Assembly (NCBI GenBank): GCA_036785705.1 | Contig: JAWUZG010000084.1 | Location: 8,507,501 to 8,571,500, forward strand | Source of the DNA: Acanthornis magna | Lineage: Eukaryota; Chordata; Aves; Passeriformes; Acanthizidae | Direction: 5' to 3' | Length of the DNA: 64,000 nucleotides | Shown: piece after piece, positions 36,301-49,740 of the stretch | Numbering within the stretch: position 1 is the stretch's first letter | Layout: each line of letters starts with the position of its first letter | Position numbers and translations under genes: made by a program | The notes under the pieces: model-generated | Told to the model about the DNA's origin: nothing | Seen by the model: only the letters and a program-made list of their open reading frames with translations | Database searches by the model: none

Positions 36301-38553
36301 TCAAATGGACACCTAGCTAGATTTCTAATTGCTTAGAAAATGTAGAGTTAATTTAATTGTTTTTTTAATTTCTAAGCTGATTTTAATAATTGCATACTAG
36401 ACACTTCTATCATGTCTCCAACTTTCCTCGTGTAGCTCAGATATCCTAAAATATTCAGGTGGAGAGGTTATTACCTAAAATGTACTGAACAAGAAAAGTT
36501 TTGTGGAAAACTCTGAAAGATTATTATCTCAAGTGTTATCCCACTCGGCATAAATACTTTATGTGGTACAACAAGTTCAATTTCTGGTTGAAAAAATTAG
36601 GGGAACAAACCTAATAAAACCTTGCATTTTATTATTAATAGTACATGGGGCAGTGCTTAATAAATGCAGATTTTTGTGAGTTATTATAATTCTGTCAAAG
36701 CCCCTATTTTCTTACTATAACTAAGAACTTTTGAACCATTCCCAGATAATGTTCCCATGAAGTACCACTATAAGAACATCTAGCAAGATGTAACAGCCAC
36801 AGTGTTCCATCCATTACCTCAACGGCAGATTTTTGTAGGCAGTAATGCTTGTTACATCAAGCAATGGGAATGATGGATCTGCAGGCTCAAGGAGGTTAAT
36901 GTTGACAATGAGCAATTATTATTTTTGACAAGAATACCAAAGGGTTTCAAGATGACTTTTCTAACTGAAAGCAGATTATGACTTCAGTTTTATTACTAAA
37001 TGTCAAGCATAGATGTCAAGCATATAAAAGTGTGACATAGAGGAAGATCATTTTATTATAGTAAGAGACAAAGCAGGGATCGAATGGTGACCTTTTTTGT
37101 GGGTTTTTTTTCAGTTACCCACAGGAAGGAGGAGGCAGAGTCCTCAGCATCTTAAAAAGGGAAATGGGGGAAGGAAACATCTGGAGAGGACACTTTCCTA
37201 CAGATAAAAAAACTGAGAGGAAAAAAAATACAATATGATTTTAATTAAGTCAGTATTTGCGGATGTCTGTGGGTACTGGTGTGTGACTTCCGTGTCTTTC
37301 TTGTAGATAGAGTGTAATAGTAGGGGGGTGGGACAATGAGCCTCAATAACCTTCCAGAGAGCAGCTCTCTGGCTGTCTGATAATCACAGCTACAAGGGGT
37401 TTTTCTGTTTGGTCTTTAAATGAGATATTTTTCCCTCTGGCCTGTTGGTATGTGTTGCAGCCTTGATCTTAGACATGCTGGTCTTTGTCAGAGCTGTTAT
37501 TCAGACCACACTTCTCTGATGAAAGACAGAAAATATTTATTAGAGGCATCTCCACCTCTCATTTGTTTTATGTGTAGCTGTGACAATAGCTGGTAAGTTT
37601 AGTTTCTGCTGAGAATTAACACTTGAGCAGGGCTCAAGTATTTCCTTGGCTCCTTATTTATCACATTTACTGGAACACCAAAGGCACTTCTGATCCAAAC
37701 TCTTGAACTCAAATAATCTAGAACTGCATGAACATTTGAATTTATAACCAAATTTTATTGCTGGCCTTAGCTGTAGGGTGGGAGGATCCCTCATTAAAAC
37801 AGCTTTTGCAGTTGTTGCAGGCGCCGCTTTGTTACTTAACTGCTCTTTGCATGGTAAGGAAGTCACCTGTGCCTTCCTGTGGGTGGATTTGACCAAGTAA
37901 AGGTTGCAAGAAGTCAGGGACATAACACCGAAGAGTGTTAGAACTTCTTTAAATGGATACAATGATTAAATTGGATGCGCCAGGGATTGTGCTGGCACTT
38001 TTTTATTCCATTCCATTACTCTGCTGGAGACACCAAATATCTTTCCTATCTTTTGTCTTTTTTTCTTTCCTTTTGATTCACTAAACAAATAAAAAAAACC
38101 TAGTCCATAAAAATTCCTTTTTCATAAGCAGCAATTTTCTCTGATATTTAAAGAGTAATTTCCTAACTACAGAAAATATATCTTAATTGGCAAAGCAAGC
38201 CAAGAAACCAGAGATGGCATCTTATAGACACAAGTATTTATACTGAAGCTGAGGTTTTCAAAATTGCGAGAGTTAATGTACTATATACTGAGGACGCCAG
38301 ACTCTTCATGACTACTTTTTTGAGAAAATCAAGGTATTTTTACACTGGTTGAGTTTATTACGAAGGTAGAGCAGGTATATTGTGTTAAAGAGAATATGCT
38401 TGAAGTTTGTTGTTTTACTGCTATAGTTTTCAGATAATGCTTTCATCTACAGATGCATAGTAACTCAGGCATCCCTCAATTGTTCTTTCCAATGTGTTAT
38501 GTAGGAAACAATCATTGTGGGATCCTCTCACCCCACCTATGCAACATAGATTG
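33336..38553. other. Unique AT-rich noncoding DNA
   Basis: About 5.2 kb without a supportable gene. The 152-codon minus frame (34.20-34.65 kb) and a 100-codon plus frame overlap each other and lack features. Simple repeats are an A18 run at 33769-33786 and a GTTT-type run at 36151-36172. Nothing else recognised. Confidence 0.6.
33769..33786 (+). repeat. Homopolymer A18
   Basis: An uninterrupted run of 18 A after CCTCTCTT. No associated element recognised. Confidence 0.9.
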
Positions 38554-38825
38554 AATCATAGGATCATTAAGTTTGGAAAAGACTTCAAATATCAATAAGT
38601 CCAACCTTTGACCAATCATCACTTTGTCAAATAGGCCATGGCACTAAGTGCCACGTCCAGTTGTTTCTTGAACACTTCCAGGGTTCGTGATGCCACCACC
38701 TCCCTGGACAGTCCATGTCAGTGCTTAACTGCCCTTTCCCTGGAGGAATTCTTCCTTATGTCCAACCTGAACCTCCCCTGGTGAAGCTTGTTGGTGTGCT
38801 GTTGCTCATTGCCTGTGTGAAGAAC
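38554..38825 (-). mobile_element. CR1-family LINE 3'-end fragment, second subfamily
   Basis: The plus strand reads AATCATAGGATCATTAAGTT, TGGAAAAGACTTCAAATATC, AAGTCCAACCTTTGACC, TAAGTGCCACGTCCAGTTGT, TTCTTGAACACTTCCAGGGT, GTGATGCCACCACCTCCCTG, GACAGTCCATGTCAGTGCTT and CCAACCTGAACCTCCCCTGG. This is the reverse complement of a CR1 tail with the 'AAGTGCCACATC' type of 3' region, distinct from the subfamily at 26.3 kb. The right part is diverged. No coding part remains. Confidence 0.92.
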
Positions 38826-40040
38826 CTAAAATATGTCCCACCCTAAAATACAATCTTTTAGATCATAATTTACCCAAACATGCTTCTCTTTTAACCCCAA
38901 GAGCTGGAGGGGAACCAATGAGACCTTCATGTCCCAGAAACTGTAGCTGTCAAGAACATAAATGGAACCAGTTGCTCCAGGGTTCTTATCAGATTTAAAA
39001 ATTTCAATGTGAGGGGAATTTCAGGAGGTTCATTGCCTGGTATTATTGAGATTGTGTATGAAAGCATTCAGGAATTATGCGAAAAAAGTCTGCTTTTGTG
39101 ACAACATCAGTTAATAAATATCTGTTATGCTCCTTGCAGGCTGATTGGTTCATCAAGTCCTTCCTTGCAAAGGATGCTAAACACCTTTGCCTCATCCTCA
39201 TTTTGCTTATCCATCTTCCTTAGAAGTTCAATGCCAGCATACTGTATGGAATGTGGAGTATAACCATATTTCCAAATGGTGGATGATGTTTAAAAACCCA
39301 GTTCAGAGGGGTTCAATATTTTTAGAGGGTTACATGGTTTCCAAGCAGGAAAGAGAGAAGTAAGAAACTGTCTGCTGTTCCTTGACTTGTAACTAAAAAA
39401 ACATGCTCCGGTGTTTCAGTGTGGAAGGTGGTCAGGTATCTTTAGCCCTTCCTAGATGCTGTAGTGTTGATTTTGCATGTCTCAGAGACATCACTGTTCG
39501 TCTGCTTGGAAGTTTCTGGTTAATATATAGGGAATATTTTTAAGTTTTGCCATCTCTTGTCACGTGGATCTTATTCTTGCCAGGCAGATCAGGCTTTAGA
39601 TGTCTCAGTGTCATCTTTCTTGGGTTTTAGGACTGTCAACAGGTTTCAATTGTGCACAGAGGGAAATGGCAAGGACCAGACTGAGGGAGTTCAGCAGAGT
39701 ATGGTCTTATGTTAGATGAAGGCAGAATCATGGGATGGGTCTGTCTACCTCAGGTGGGTAAGCAGAAGAAGAGTGAAAAGGTGACATCTTTTACTCTGTG
39801 TTTGGATAGTGAAAAGTCAGACCAGACAGGCTCTGGAAAGTGTCATTATAGGTGATTTTTAATTCCTGGATATTCTAAAGATCCTTTCAACAAGGCACAG
39901 CTCTTGATCAAATGAAATGGAAGAAATTCTCCAGCTCTGAACACTGTGGTCTTTTTTACCTCTGCCCAATAGTCCACTGCATGAAAAAGTAGTAGAACAT
40001 AGGATAATATCCTTAGATTTTGAAACACTAACGTTTCCTC
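38826..40040. other. Unique noncoding DNA
   Basis: Nothing recognised. Frames are short and featureless. Confidence 0.55.
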
Positions 40041-40064
40041 TCCCTTTCCCTCAGCACACATCCA

Positions 40065-40084
40065 TGTGCATGTGCACATGCACA
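40065..40084. repeat. 20-bp perfect palindrome in alternating purine-pyrimidine tract
   Basis: TGTGCATGTGCACATGCACA equals its own reverse complement. From 40064 to 40090, 27 consecutive bases strictly alternate purine and pyrimidine, the pattern that favours Z-DNA. It could be a degenerate (CA/TG)n microsatellite that has changed direction in the middle. Confidence 0.85.
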
Positions 40085-40849
40085 CACGCAGACAACACAG
40101 ACATATCTATCTGTCCATATATAATCTTCAGCGGAAGCTCATGTACAGGGGAAATCCTGGGAATAATTAAAAAAAGGATACTGCATTCTCCAGCAGACGG
40201 AATACATCTTTTTCGTTTAAAGCAGATTTTTTTTCCCTTTACCACCAACTTGCTGCAATTAGGAGGTTGTTGGAGAGATATCAATTGAGATTTGGTAACT
40301 GTTTTCTGGAAATGTTTTGAATTAAAATCTAATTGGTAGCTTTCTTTGATAACTATTTTATTGTTGGGTGCAGCTAAATGGAAATCAACCACAAAGGGAA
40401 CTCAATTTTGTTTGTCATTAATTTTAACTTGATTTCACAAATTATTTACATATATTGTATTTTCCCTGTTTGTTCTGTACCATTCCTGAATAGCATTTAG
40501 AATGATGTAGTGTCATTTCCCCATTTATTTATGTTACTTTAAAATATCCTGTGTTGCTTCAAGCATGGCTATCACCAAAATGGTGAAGAAGGAGTAAGTG
40601 GACTAAAGTGAAATTTCCTGCAGTTTGTGAAAAACTGTGGAATTAACGACCCTGAGGACTAAATTTTATTGGTTTACCCAAGACATGATTGAGTCTTGTG
40701 ATCAAAGGAAAGTAAACCTTCACTGCAAATAGATGGTCACAACAAAGCACAATTTTGAAGAGATCAAATTGCACAGTAACAATGAGAAAAGTCAAGGGTC
40801 AGATGCACATTTCCGTTTTCCCAGTTAAACGTGTCACCAGGAGGGTGTA

Positions 40850-41290
40850 AAATGATCCATGGCTATGTGTGAGCATTAAGCAAATGTATATGTGAGTTAA
40901 TTCCATGCACCATATGAAAAAGGTGAGAGATACCTGCAAATTAGCACTGGAAAGATTAATGCATAATTTTATGGAGGGGAGATGGAGAACAGGAATGACA
41001 GCAGAGGTGTAATTTTACTAACAATGAATGCCAAATTACTTGGGCATGCAGGACCCCAGCCAAAACACACTTGACCAAGTCCAATTGACTCTATGGACTT
41101 TGGACCTTGCCCATGGAATGTTAGAGAAAACAGCCACTTGTGGAGGCCAAATTCCTTATGAGGGAGACATAATTGATATTTGCTTGGAATTAATTAAGGC
41201 TGTCATTAGTATCAGACAAAGGCAGGTATATAAGGATTTGCTCATTGTGAAAACACAAATATTGAAAGCTTTTTCTCTTGAAAATTGAGT
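40850..41290. other. Unique block with homeodomain-type motifs; possible conserved element
   Basis: Relatively complex, non-repetitive sequence with GGAATTAATTAAGGC around 41187-41201 and TGTCATTAGTATCAGACAAA at 41201-41220, both TAAT-core homeodomain-like. An 86-codon frame (41028-41288) spans the block. Its translation shows no recognised domain, and I see no good splice sites, so I do not call it coding. Possible regulatory element on appearance only. Confidence 0.2.
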
Positions 41291-41948
41291 TAACAGTCAA
41301 AAATACAATCGGGGTTTCTTTGAGTGTTTGCAGCTGAAATGCAGTTCTGCTTAGCAGCAAGAAGAATAACGTCTTGCTAAATCACTGTATGGGACCCTAG
41401 CGTTCCCCCTCTTCTGACTGATTTAGGAATAAAATAGAGGTCCCTAAATGGAGCATGACAGCTGCAGAGATGTACCTTTCCCAGGAGTACGTAAGCAGAA
41501 TCCCAGTCCTGCTGCCCAGAACACTCCATCAGTACAGGAAAGCTGGCAGGAAGCAGAGATGACTCCGTGCATTTGTGTTTCTTAAGTAACAAACCAGCCA
41601 CACCTCCCCTGCCTCAGCGTTGTGCTCGGGTCTGCCTGAAATCCTGCTTATAGCTGTAGTTTGGTTCCTGCTGCCATAAACTTCTGGCTCTGCAAGATAT
41701 CAATCCATGTTAGGTTGTCTCCCTGCTTTATTTGGAGTTATTTGCATCGTGGTTCCACTCCAAAAAAAGTTAAATAAAAAGGCAATCTCCTCTCTGAGCA
41801 GATGTGCCCCGCAAGTGCTTTAAGTCAAAGATGTTATGGACGTTGGTGACTCCGATATTTCTCAAATTCTCTTTAACCGTGGTTGCATTGGAAAGGGAGA
41901 TTTGATTTCTATGTCTTCTATACATTGTTATTATACAAGGCTTATATA

Positions 41949-42007
41949 CATGAAACTAAGGCTAAAATTTGGCCATGAAACTGAGGGTAAAAGTTGACCA
42001 TGAAATC
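41949..42007 (+). repeat. 25-bp minisatellite, about 2.4 copies
   Basis: Unit 1 (41949-41973) and unit 2 (41974-41998) both start CATGAAACT and are identical at 21 of 25 positions. A third partial unit, CATGAAATC, follows at 41999-42007. It is a short, moderately decayed tandem repeat with no coding context. Confidence 0.88.
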
Positions 42008-45000
42008 TTTCTTTTACATTTTTAATACTGGTAGTAATGTGTAAGAAAAGAGACAAGTGGTTTGAAAATAAAGTCTTTTCACTTCTTAAATAAGAAGCTA
42101 TAATTGGGAAATTGCTGTGAGACTGTAACTATGAACAGCAGTCATATGGTTTTTATACTTCTCAGATGGAAATTATACATATCAATGTTGCCTTGCATTA
42201 ACTTTAAAAATATTTGTCTTTTGCAAAATATTTTTTCAGGATGTTTAATTAAATTGAAATGGATTTGATCCAAAAAAAGGGATTCCTTTGATAGTTTTAT
42301 AAATTCCTCACTGTGAACTTCAGAATCAGGAAGATCTTGAGAGCTTTGAGATTGGCATTTAAATTGCATTAACATATGATTTTTTGCTAATTTTGCCTGT
42401 GCTTAGGAAGCATTTTGCCAATATTTCGTGGCATCTACCTTTGTTCATCCAGTGCCTCTTTTGCCGTTGTACCTATATAATCGCAGGTTAGAAAGGCAGT
42501 ATTTGGTCAAGAGGGTCACACTGTTGAAGAATGTCCAGGTTCTTCTCCTTACTTTCTGAATGGAGGCTATTTTCACCCAGGAGGATGTAATAAGTGTGCA
42601 TCTGTATATTTTCTTGTGTAAAGGTACCTTTTAGGTGGCAAAACCTGGGGCTTGGATTGCCTTTGTTGTAGGAAATTATATGCAGCAGAGAAAGGCCACT
42701 GGACAGGTGCCCATTGCCCTGAGATTTCTGTGTTTAGGCTGCCTTACAACTCAGACTGTTATGGCCAAAGTATGAATAATTCTGGAAATGTAAACAAATG
42801 CCAGGAACCTGAGGGGATGTAAATGCATCTTTTAATAAAGAGTATTGCTGGCAGTTTGGTCAGCAATAAGAAAGAGGAGGCATTTCTAAACAGCATTTGA
42901 AAAAAATAAAATCAGTTATTGGGCAACTTTTGTCACCTGTGATCTATTCCAGAAACCTGAGTAAGGTTCTTTAAGCCATTTTACCTTGGTCTGTGAGAGA
43001 CAAATCAGGACAAACATCATGTTCTGTACAGGTCATGGTTCCACGCTTCTGAGAAAACTTTGGGAAGGGTAGAAAGGACTCATCTTCGCAGAGCTTTATC
43101 ACAGAGAGCTTTTTAGAAAGAGAGGGGGATTCATCAACAGGCCCAGCAATCCCTCTCTGTGTGTGGGGGATGGACAAAATCTCCATGGAAGATCTCTACC
43201 CGGGGCTGGTCAGGAATCATGGGTGGTTGGGATATCTAAAGGTTTTTCTGTCCTCCTCATAGTGCCATATTTATAAGATCAGGCCTGGAGTTCAGCTCAG
43301 TTTGCTATCATGCTTCCTTCCACCAGGGAGTGCCAACTAAACAGCCTGTGTTCTGTGCATAGGGATACTACACAGTCGTGGAGTGTATAAAACATACACT
43401 TAATCCTGAGTGCTTTTTTTCTCAATTCATTTATGAAAGCAGGTTTTAAGTCTGGTAGAATAATATTGAGCATGCACACAACAGAAGAAAAAAAAAAAAT
43501 CTGTATCCAGAGTATTTTTAAGTAAAGGGGTTTTAAAAAATCTGTGCAGACATGCTGGCTTTTTACCTCCTCTTGTTTTAACCTATGACTGATTCATCAG
43601 TTGAAGTGTAAAGAAACAGATCTTCTTATGGTAATTGATTCTCAGGGGCTATTAGTGTAAACGTAAATGCTCAACATAGATGTTACGTAGGTGGGTGATA
43701 GAGGGAAAACATAAATTGTCAGCAATATAAGGCAGTCTGTTCATACCATAGGGTGAGAAAGTGAAGAATGTTAGAAATCAGAGACTCAGAAATACCTCCC
43801 AGAGTTGGCTGTCAGTGCAGTCTCCCATTGTGAGTAATTATAAGAAACACACTGTGCAAGAGTTGATCCTGGTCTTTCAGCTCAACAGGCAAAACACTTA
43901 AAAATAACAGAGGTTTCAGGTAAGATTTGCAAAAGAGCTTAGAAGAGTTAAACACCTGGCTGCCACTGACCTTCTAAGGGAAATAGGTGCCTAAATTTTT
44001 AGGTGTTCCTGAAAATGGTTGAAACTTAATATTCTTCTGTAGCCCTGGATGAGAATTCATGTATCTTCAAAGCAAATGTAATTTTTAAACCACAGAGGAT
44101 TAGCGCACAGATTGAAAGCCCAAGACAGTATTCTAGTTTACCTTGCCCTTAAAAAGTGGTAAGATTAACTCAAAAGTACTAGAAGAAATAATAAAAACTG
44201 TTGGTTCTTGCATTTTTTAGTTTAGAACATTTACGGTTTATGCTTTACATATCTTCTTTGGAAGTCCAAGAGTTTATAACATTCTTTCTTTTTTTTTTTT
44301 TAACAAAGATTAAGATTTTATATCATCACATGGCTTCAGAAATCAGATCTTCCAGGGATGCAATAAATTTTAGGAGTTGTGATAAAATTAGGAGACTAAA
44401 TCATACTGTGTTTATCTAAATAGTCTGGGGAATATAACCTACACTCTTGTGTGTATGAGCTTCTCCTCTGTTGCATGTGCACCCTGACACAGCCCATGCC
44501 AGGATGAACAGGCTCAGCCCTTGCACCAGGGGATAACAAGAGGAAACAATCCTTTAAAACTCTCTTCCCCATCTTGCATACAATTCCCAGTCCTCTTCAG
44601 AAAGACCCTCAGGCAAAACTCCTAGGCACTACAGGATCAAACCTGTACTTAGTAGGAGACGTTTTCCTTCCTTATTAATTGTGAAGTGTCAGTTCCCAGC
44701 AGCAAGCACATTCTAGTATCTGCCTTTTTATGAAGATGTGAGAACCACAAGGAGTCTGGGATTCTAAATTCCTTTCAGATCCTCTATACCAAAAAAAAAA
44801 AAAGTCCAGATGTTGCCTGAAACATTTAAAGAACTTTATTTGAAAAACATTTTCTTTCTAAATGGGAGTTTATGCATAGTACAATTAAACATGTTTTTCT
44901 AACTAAACATCCTAGCTTGTATCTTGTGGCAGGGAAAAATAAATATGTAAAAATAAAAACCATCTGAGACTTGCAGTTAGTCGTAGTGTGCCAGCTTGAA

Positions 45001-48000
45001 TCAGATCCCCCAATGAAAAGCATTTTCCCCTGCTGTAATCCCAAACTCTGCCCCCAGGACCAAGGTCTTCAAACTGAAGACTCAGTCCTGCATTTGGGAG
45101 GGAACACAATCTCAAGTTTCTTCCATTCTGCTGGTCACCACTCTTGCAAATTGTACTGTGCCAATCCAGTTACATTGAAAGTACCAAGAGAAAATTGTTG
45201 TGTATCCAGTAATTTCAAGGGGCAACTTTCAGAACAGAACATTGATTTCTGTGCATTTATCTTAGGACACGTTATGTTTTCCTGGCTTTGTGAGACAGGT
45301 GCCTTTCTAAAAGCCAGTCTCCTCCAAAGTCCTTTCACCTCTCTTTTAAAGACAGCTTCCAATTGTCCAGTTCTGAGGGACTTTCCCCAGCTTTCCACAT
45401 TCTTGAAAATAATGATTTCTGGTTTAGAGGTTACCCTGACTTGCTTCAGAGCAACCTGAAGGTGAATTTTCCATCAGGGCCTGCAATATATCTAACTCAT
45501 CTGAACAAACCTTAATTCATGTGTTTCACATTGCAGACTCTACACATCTCTATATATTAAAATGAAAAATCTATCTGTGAAGATAAACTTTTTGATGAAG
45601 AATGAATTAAAAAGGGCAGAAAATATCTTAGTCTTTCTATGATGCCTATTTTTTTATTATGTTCAGGAATGGGTGATTCATTTTTTCTTCCTTCATTAGT
45701 CATGAATCAACATTTTCTATCCTAATCACCTTTTATTTGTTTTGATACTGATAAGTCATTTTGTGTTTCAACTTTTTTATCTAAACCTCACATGTCAGTC
45801 TATTTCTTTATACACATCTTTAGTCAACCCTGTTTCTATTTTGCTAGTCTTTATTTTCTTTTGACTTATACCATAAAGTTCTTGAAACTTTTATATTGTT
45901 TTATTTCATTTCCTTTTTCCTCTCAATTGAGACAGGTGGCAAGTGTGCCTTTAATATTTAATGGCATAACCACCACTTTCTCCAAATTCCTATTTTTCAT
46001 ACAATTTATTCTCTAAAGAATCTATCTACCAGATCCCTCAGCTGGTTTGCTGTCTTGCCCCTGTTATTTCCACCACCTTTTTTTCTTGCATATCACAAAC
46101 TCATTTGGTTTACTGTCACATCTGGAACTTTTCTCTCCCCTTTCTGAAATACGTCCATACTACATGCCAAAGTCACCTGCTTTTTGCCTTCCCTATTACC
46201 ATAGTCCATTTTGTCTCTTTTGTAATTCCTGTTTACCTCCAGGATCATATTTTTAGCAATGGATGGATTTTTATCATCACCTTATTTCACACCTTGTTTG
46301 AAAAGTTCCCAACTAAACTAACAGATCAATGCCTTTGGATGAATTCCCTGAATTGTCATGGGGGACAGTTTGTGGATCAGAGTTGTTGTTGAAGATAAAA
46401 GCCCTGGCATCAATATGTGTGTGGCTTAAAGCCTTCATCTCTTTCTCTGCTTGTTCTGATAGTCACCTCTGGAAATCACTGGAAGAACCAAAGGTTTTAT
46501 AAAGATGGATTAGTTCAGACTGCTGAGGTTCAGCTGTGTACCTCTGCCCCAGACACAGTGCCACAGTGGTGTGCTGAGGAAGCACAGAGTGGAGAGGGGA
46601 ATGACAACTTCTTAACCAAACTTGGCTGAAAATGATCCATAAAACAACCTTCAATAGTGCTTCAAGGGGCAGGTATTGCAATGCCTAAATTCTTCCTGTG
46701 CTGATAGCTAAAGATATTCAGAATAGTTCCCTGTAACTGCCCTTTCCACCTGCCAGGGGTTTTACCAAGGGGCAAAGTCTTACTTTGGACCCTACCTGGA
46801 AAACACATAGAGAAGATTTGGGGTACACTTCTGTTTTTAGCTATAGTGGTAAATACATTTCTATAATGAAGCACAGTTTAATTTAGCTATAAGCTGTTCT
46901 CACATTAAAATGTTTCCTGTACTAGTATTACCTGTGGGCCATCTGATATATCATGACAATAACAGTGGGAAGGTTTTGTTGAGGCCATTATGTTGGTTGG
47001 ATTTAAATCTTGTAAATATCACTTGATCTCTTCCAATGTAAGGCTGGATGCAGCTGGAGTTTTCAACCTGCTGAGAGATGTACTCTGAATTAGCAGATGA
47101 CCAAAAAGCTGGAAGTGTGTTTTATTTCAAGAAAATTTCTTTATGTAACGCCAGTAGTGGGAAAGAGTTTTAAGTAGTTCGGAAAATTGAAATATGTGTC
47201 ATCTTTTATAGATTATTAATGTATCAATCTGATGGGAAGCAGCTTTGCCCTATCTTAACTCCTCTACACTTCCATTTTCATTAGAACCCCTCTTATTATA
47301 ACAATAGTATTTTTATGTTTGGTTCCTGAGATGATGTTGTGGAGAGAATGAAGTACAGAAATACACATGCAGTTTTTATGTTTCAGTTTCTTTGTCAACT
47401 ATTTTTTTTATCTTATTTGCATTCAAGTTGTCTTTCTTTTCAAGCATCCCTTGTACAACCAATGCTTTCTTTTATTGGATTCTATTGTGCTGTCAAGCCT
47501 GATTTAAAATACAGTAATCTCATAGATACTTACAATTATGAATATCTTCTGAATTCACAAACATATTAAACATGTGTAGGTAGCAAATTAGCTGAGAATC
47601 CCTACAAACTGCACTTACAGTAAATATCCTCCTTTTAGAGAAGTAGGATGCCTTTAAAAGTCAACAGTTGTTTTGGAAGTACTTTGTCACATTTATGAAG
47701 CACTGCATCACATTTATGGCACACAGTGTCATGATAAGTTGTCCAAAGTGCCTGTCAGCTTGCCTTACAAACTGAAAAAAAATGGACAGCTCAAAAGATT
47801 ACCTTAAAGAGTAACAAGCAATCTTCAGAGGTTAGCATATTTTTCCCTTTCCTGTGAGACCCAAGCAGTGTCATTAAACTTTCTGTTTCTCTTGTTTAAT
47901 TTTTTTTCATTGCAATTTAGTGGAAATAGACTATTTTAATTTTCAACCGTGAAAAGTTATAAATAAGGCATTTTTAAAAGTAAATAAATTTTAGGAGCTT

Positions 48001-49129
48001 TTTTAAAAGCATACAGCTGTTCTAACACAAGAGATCCTAGTTAGATTTTTTCTTTTAATACAAACCACAAAGAGGTCAAAGAATCCAGATTTTTTTTTTT
48101 TACTACCCATTCACATTTAATGCAAATTCCAGCAATATATTCACACTATTTCTTTAGGCACCTTCAGAGTGCCAGCAGGTAATTGAGTAATCTGAGCCAA
48201 TGCTGCTTATGTCAGGAGCCTAAAGAAATACCCTGAGGATGACATTTGGAGCTGACTTATCCTATACTCATTTCACAACTAAGAGGGAGATGAAACTGTC
48301 AAAATGTAACAAACAATAAGAAAAGTTCTAATGAAAACATTTTCTTGTTAAGGATTTTATTCATTGTGAATGCTCCAAAAGAATTTATTTTAATTTGACC
48401 CAAATATTGTTAATGTGTACCACAAACAGTATAACAGCAACATGATAGCATTTCACAGCATCAAGAAAACATACTTCTTGGGACTATTAGTTTCCAGAAT
48501 CAGATCTCTACTTTTTATTTTGTTGATGAAAGAGAAACCTCTATCTTCAGGCTTGAAAAAGGGTTTTAATAGTAGACTGCACTATTAGAAGTTAGCCAGG
48601 AGAAAAGTAGTGATCTCTGTGGCAGTGTTAGCTCAGGGAATTTTGATGTGTGAATTATTCCTCCTTTACCTGGTAACATATCAGGGCAATGATACCACCA
48701 AAAATAAACCTTGTTTTACTGTTGTTTGCAAAATCGAATGAAAAAGATAAGAGGGGCTTTTCTCCCAGGGTAGGAATAAGAGAGGTTACAGACAGTTTTA
48801 GTAGCAAAGACTAACAAAATAATTTGCTGAAAGAGGGCTTCAACTTTCTAGGTTCAGGCAAGTGTTTTTCTAGAGTGTGTCCATTATGGACACTTGTGGT
48901 ATGACTACCCCTGGCAATTGCTGCCTACATTGCCAGCTGTTACTGCCCAAAAAATGCTGTTTCTTGCCATTTGAGAACACGTGAATCAGTTCCTGCTTTA
49001 AGACATGGATTTTACCTGAGGATCTCTGCCTCTCCCTAGCACTCAGTCTGGATACTCAAGGTTACTTGGTTTTAGCCTCTCTTATTGCTACTTCAGTCAA
49101 GAGTTTAGCACCCTTGTTATCAATATCTA
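42008..49129. other. Unique AT-rich noncoding DNA
   Basis: About 7 kb with no supportable gene. The 162-codon plus frame at 44.97-45.46 kb has no domain, hydropathy pattern or splice context that I recognise and overlaps an 87-codon minus frame. Pyrimidine-rich DNA at 45.8-46.4 kb gives Phe/Leu/Ser-rich open frames by composition. Short A or T runs occur near 43487, 44289 and 44792. No transposon recognised. Confidence 0.6.
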
Positions 49130-49159
49130 TTTTTTGTTTGTTTGTTTGTTTGTTTTTTT
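49130..49159 (+). repeat. (TTTG)n microsatellite
   Basis: About five TTTG units flanked by T runs. A simple repeat with no associated element. Confidence 0.9.
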
Positions 49160-49199
49160 CCTAGAAAGGAACGTAATTAATGCTTTCTATTCTAGGCAG

Positions 49200-49740
49200 G
49201 TAGAGATGTGACCCCCTCATGCATGCCTGTGTGCCAAGCCACATGCACCAAGTTAGGGACCAGGGATTAATCCGGGGAAAACTTTCCCCTGGAGTTCCTA
49301 GGAAAGGTCATTTAGCCAAATGCATAGAGAAACAAGAGTTGTCTTCAGAGTTTTCCTAGTGCCAGCCTCTTCCATGGGAGGGGTAACAACACAGAATGTT
49401 TTACTCAAGATATGAAGTCTTTCGGGTCCAACTTGCCGGTATCAAACGCCACGGGACAATTAGCGCTTAACTCTGTCACTGCACTTTGTGGTCACACTGC
49501 CCTGCCCTCTCTCTTGGCCGCTCCCCTGCCCTCCTGCTCTGCATTTACATGCACCTGTCTTCCCATTAACACCTCGTTAAGGCACACACCTGCTGTGGTT
49601 TCACTTAAACCCACTGCACTGCAGCCATTAACCCCATGAGTTTCATTATAGGGCACTCGGCACAATAGGAGCACTGAGTATGGTTCGCTAATGAGTCATG
49701 CTGCCAACAAAAATTGGATTTGTATGGGTGACTCCTTCTG
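49200..49740. other. GC-richer complex block; possible conserved regulatory element
   Basis: Higher complexity and GC than the flanks. Notable motifs are GGACAATTAGCGCTTAACTC (TAATT homeodomain core and the palindrome AGCGCT) near 49454-49473, CCATTAACACCTCGTTAAGG near 49563-49582, and a full AP-1 site TGAGTCA at 49692-49698. Frames of 75 (plus) and 60 (minus) codons overlap and lack features. It looks like a candidate enhancer, but that rests on appearance only. Confidence 0.25.

Noticed and set aside
44971..45459. 162-codon open frame on the plus strand
   Set aside because: No domain, no splice context, no family resemblance, and an overlapping 87-codon minus frame. Best explained by chance.
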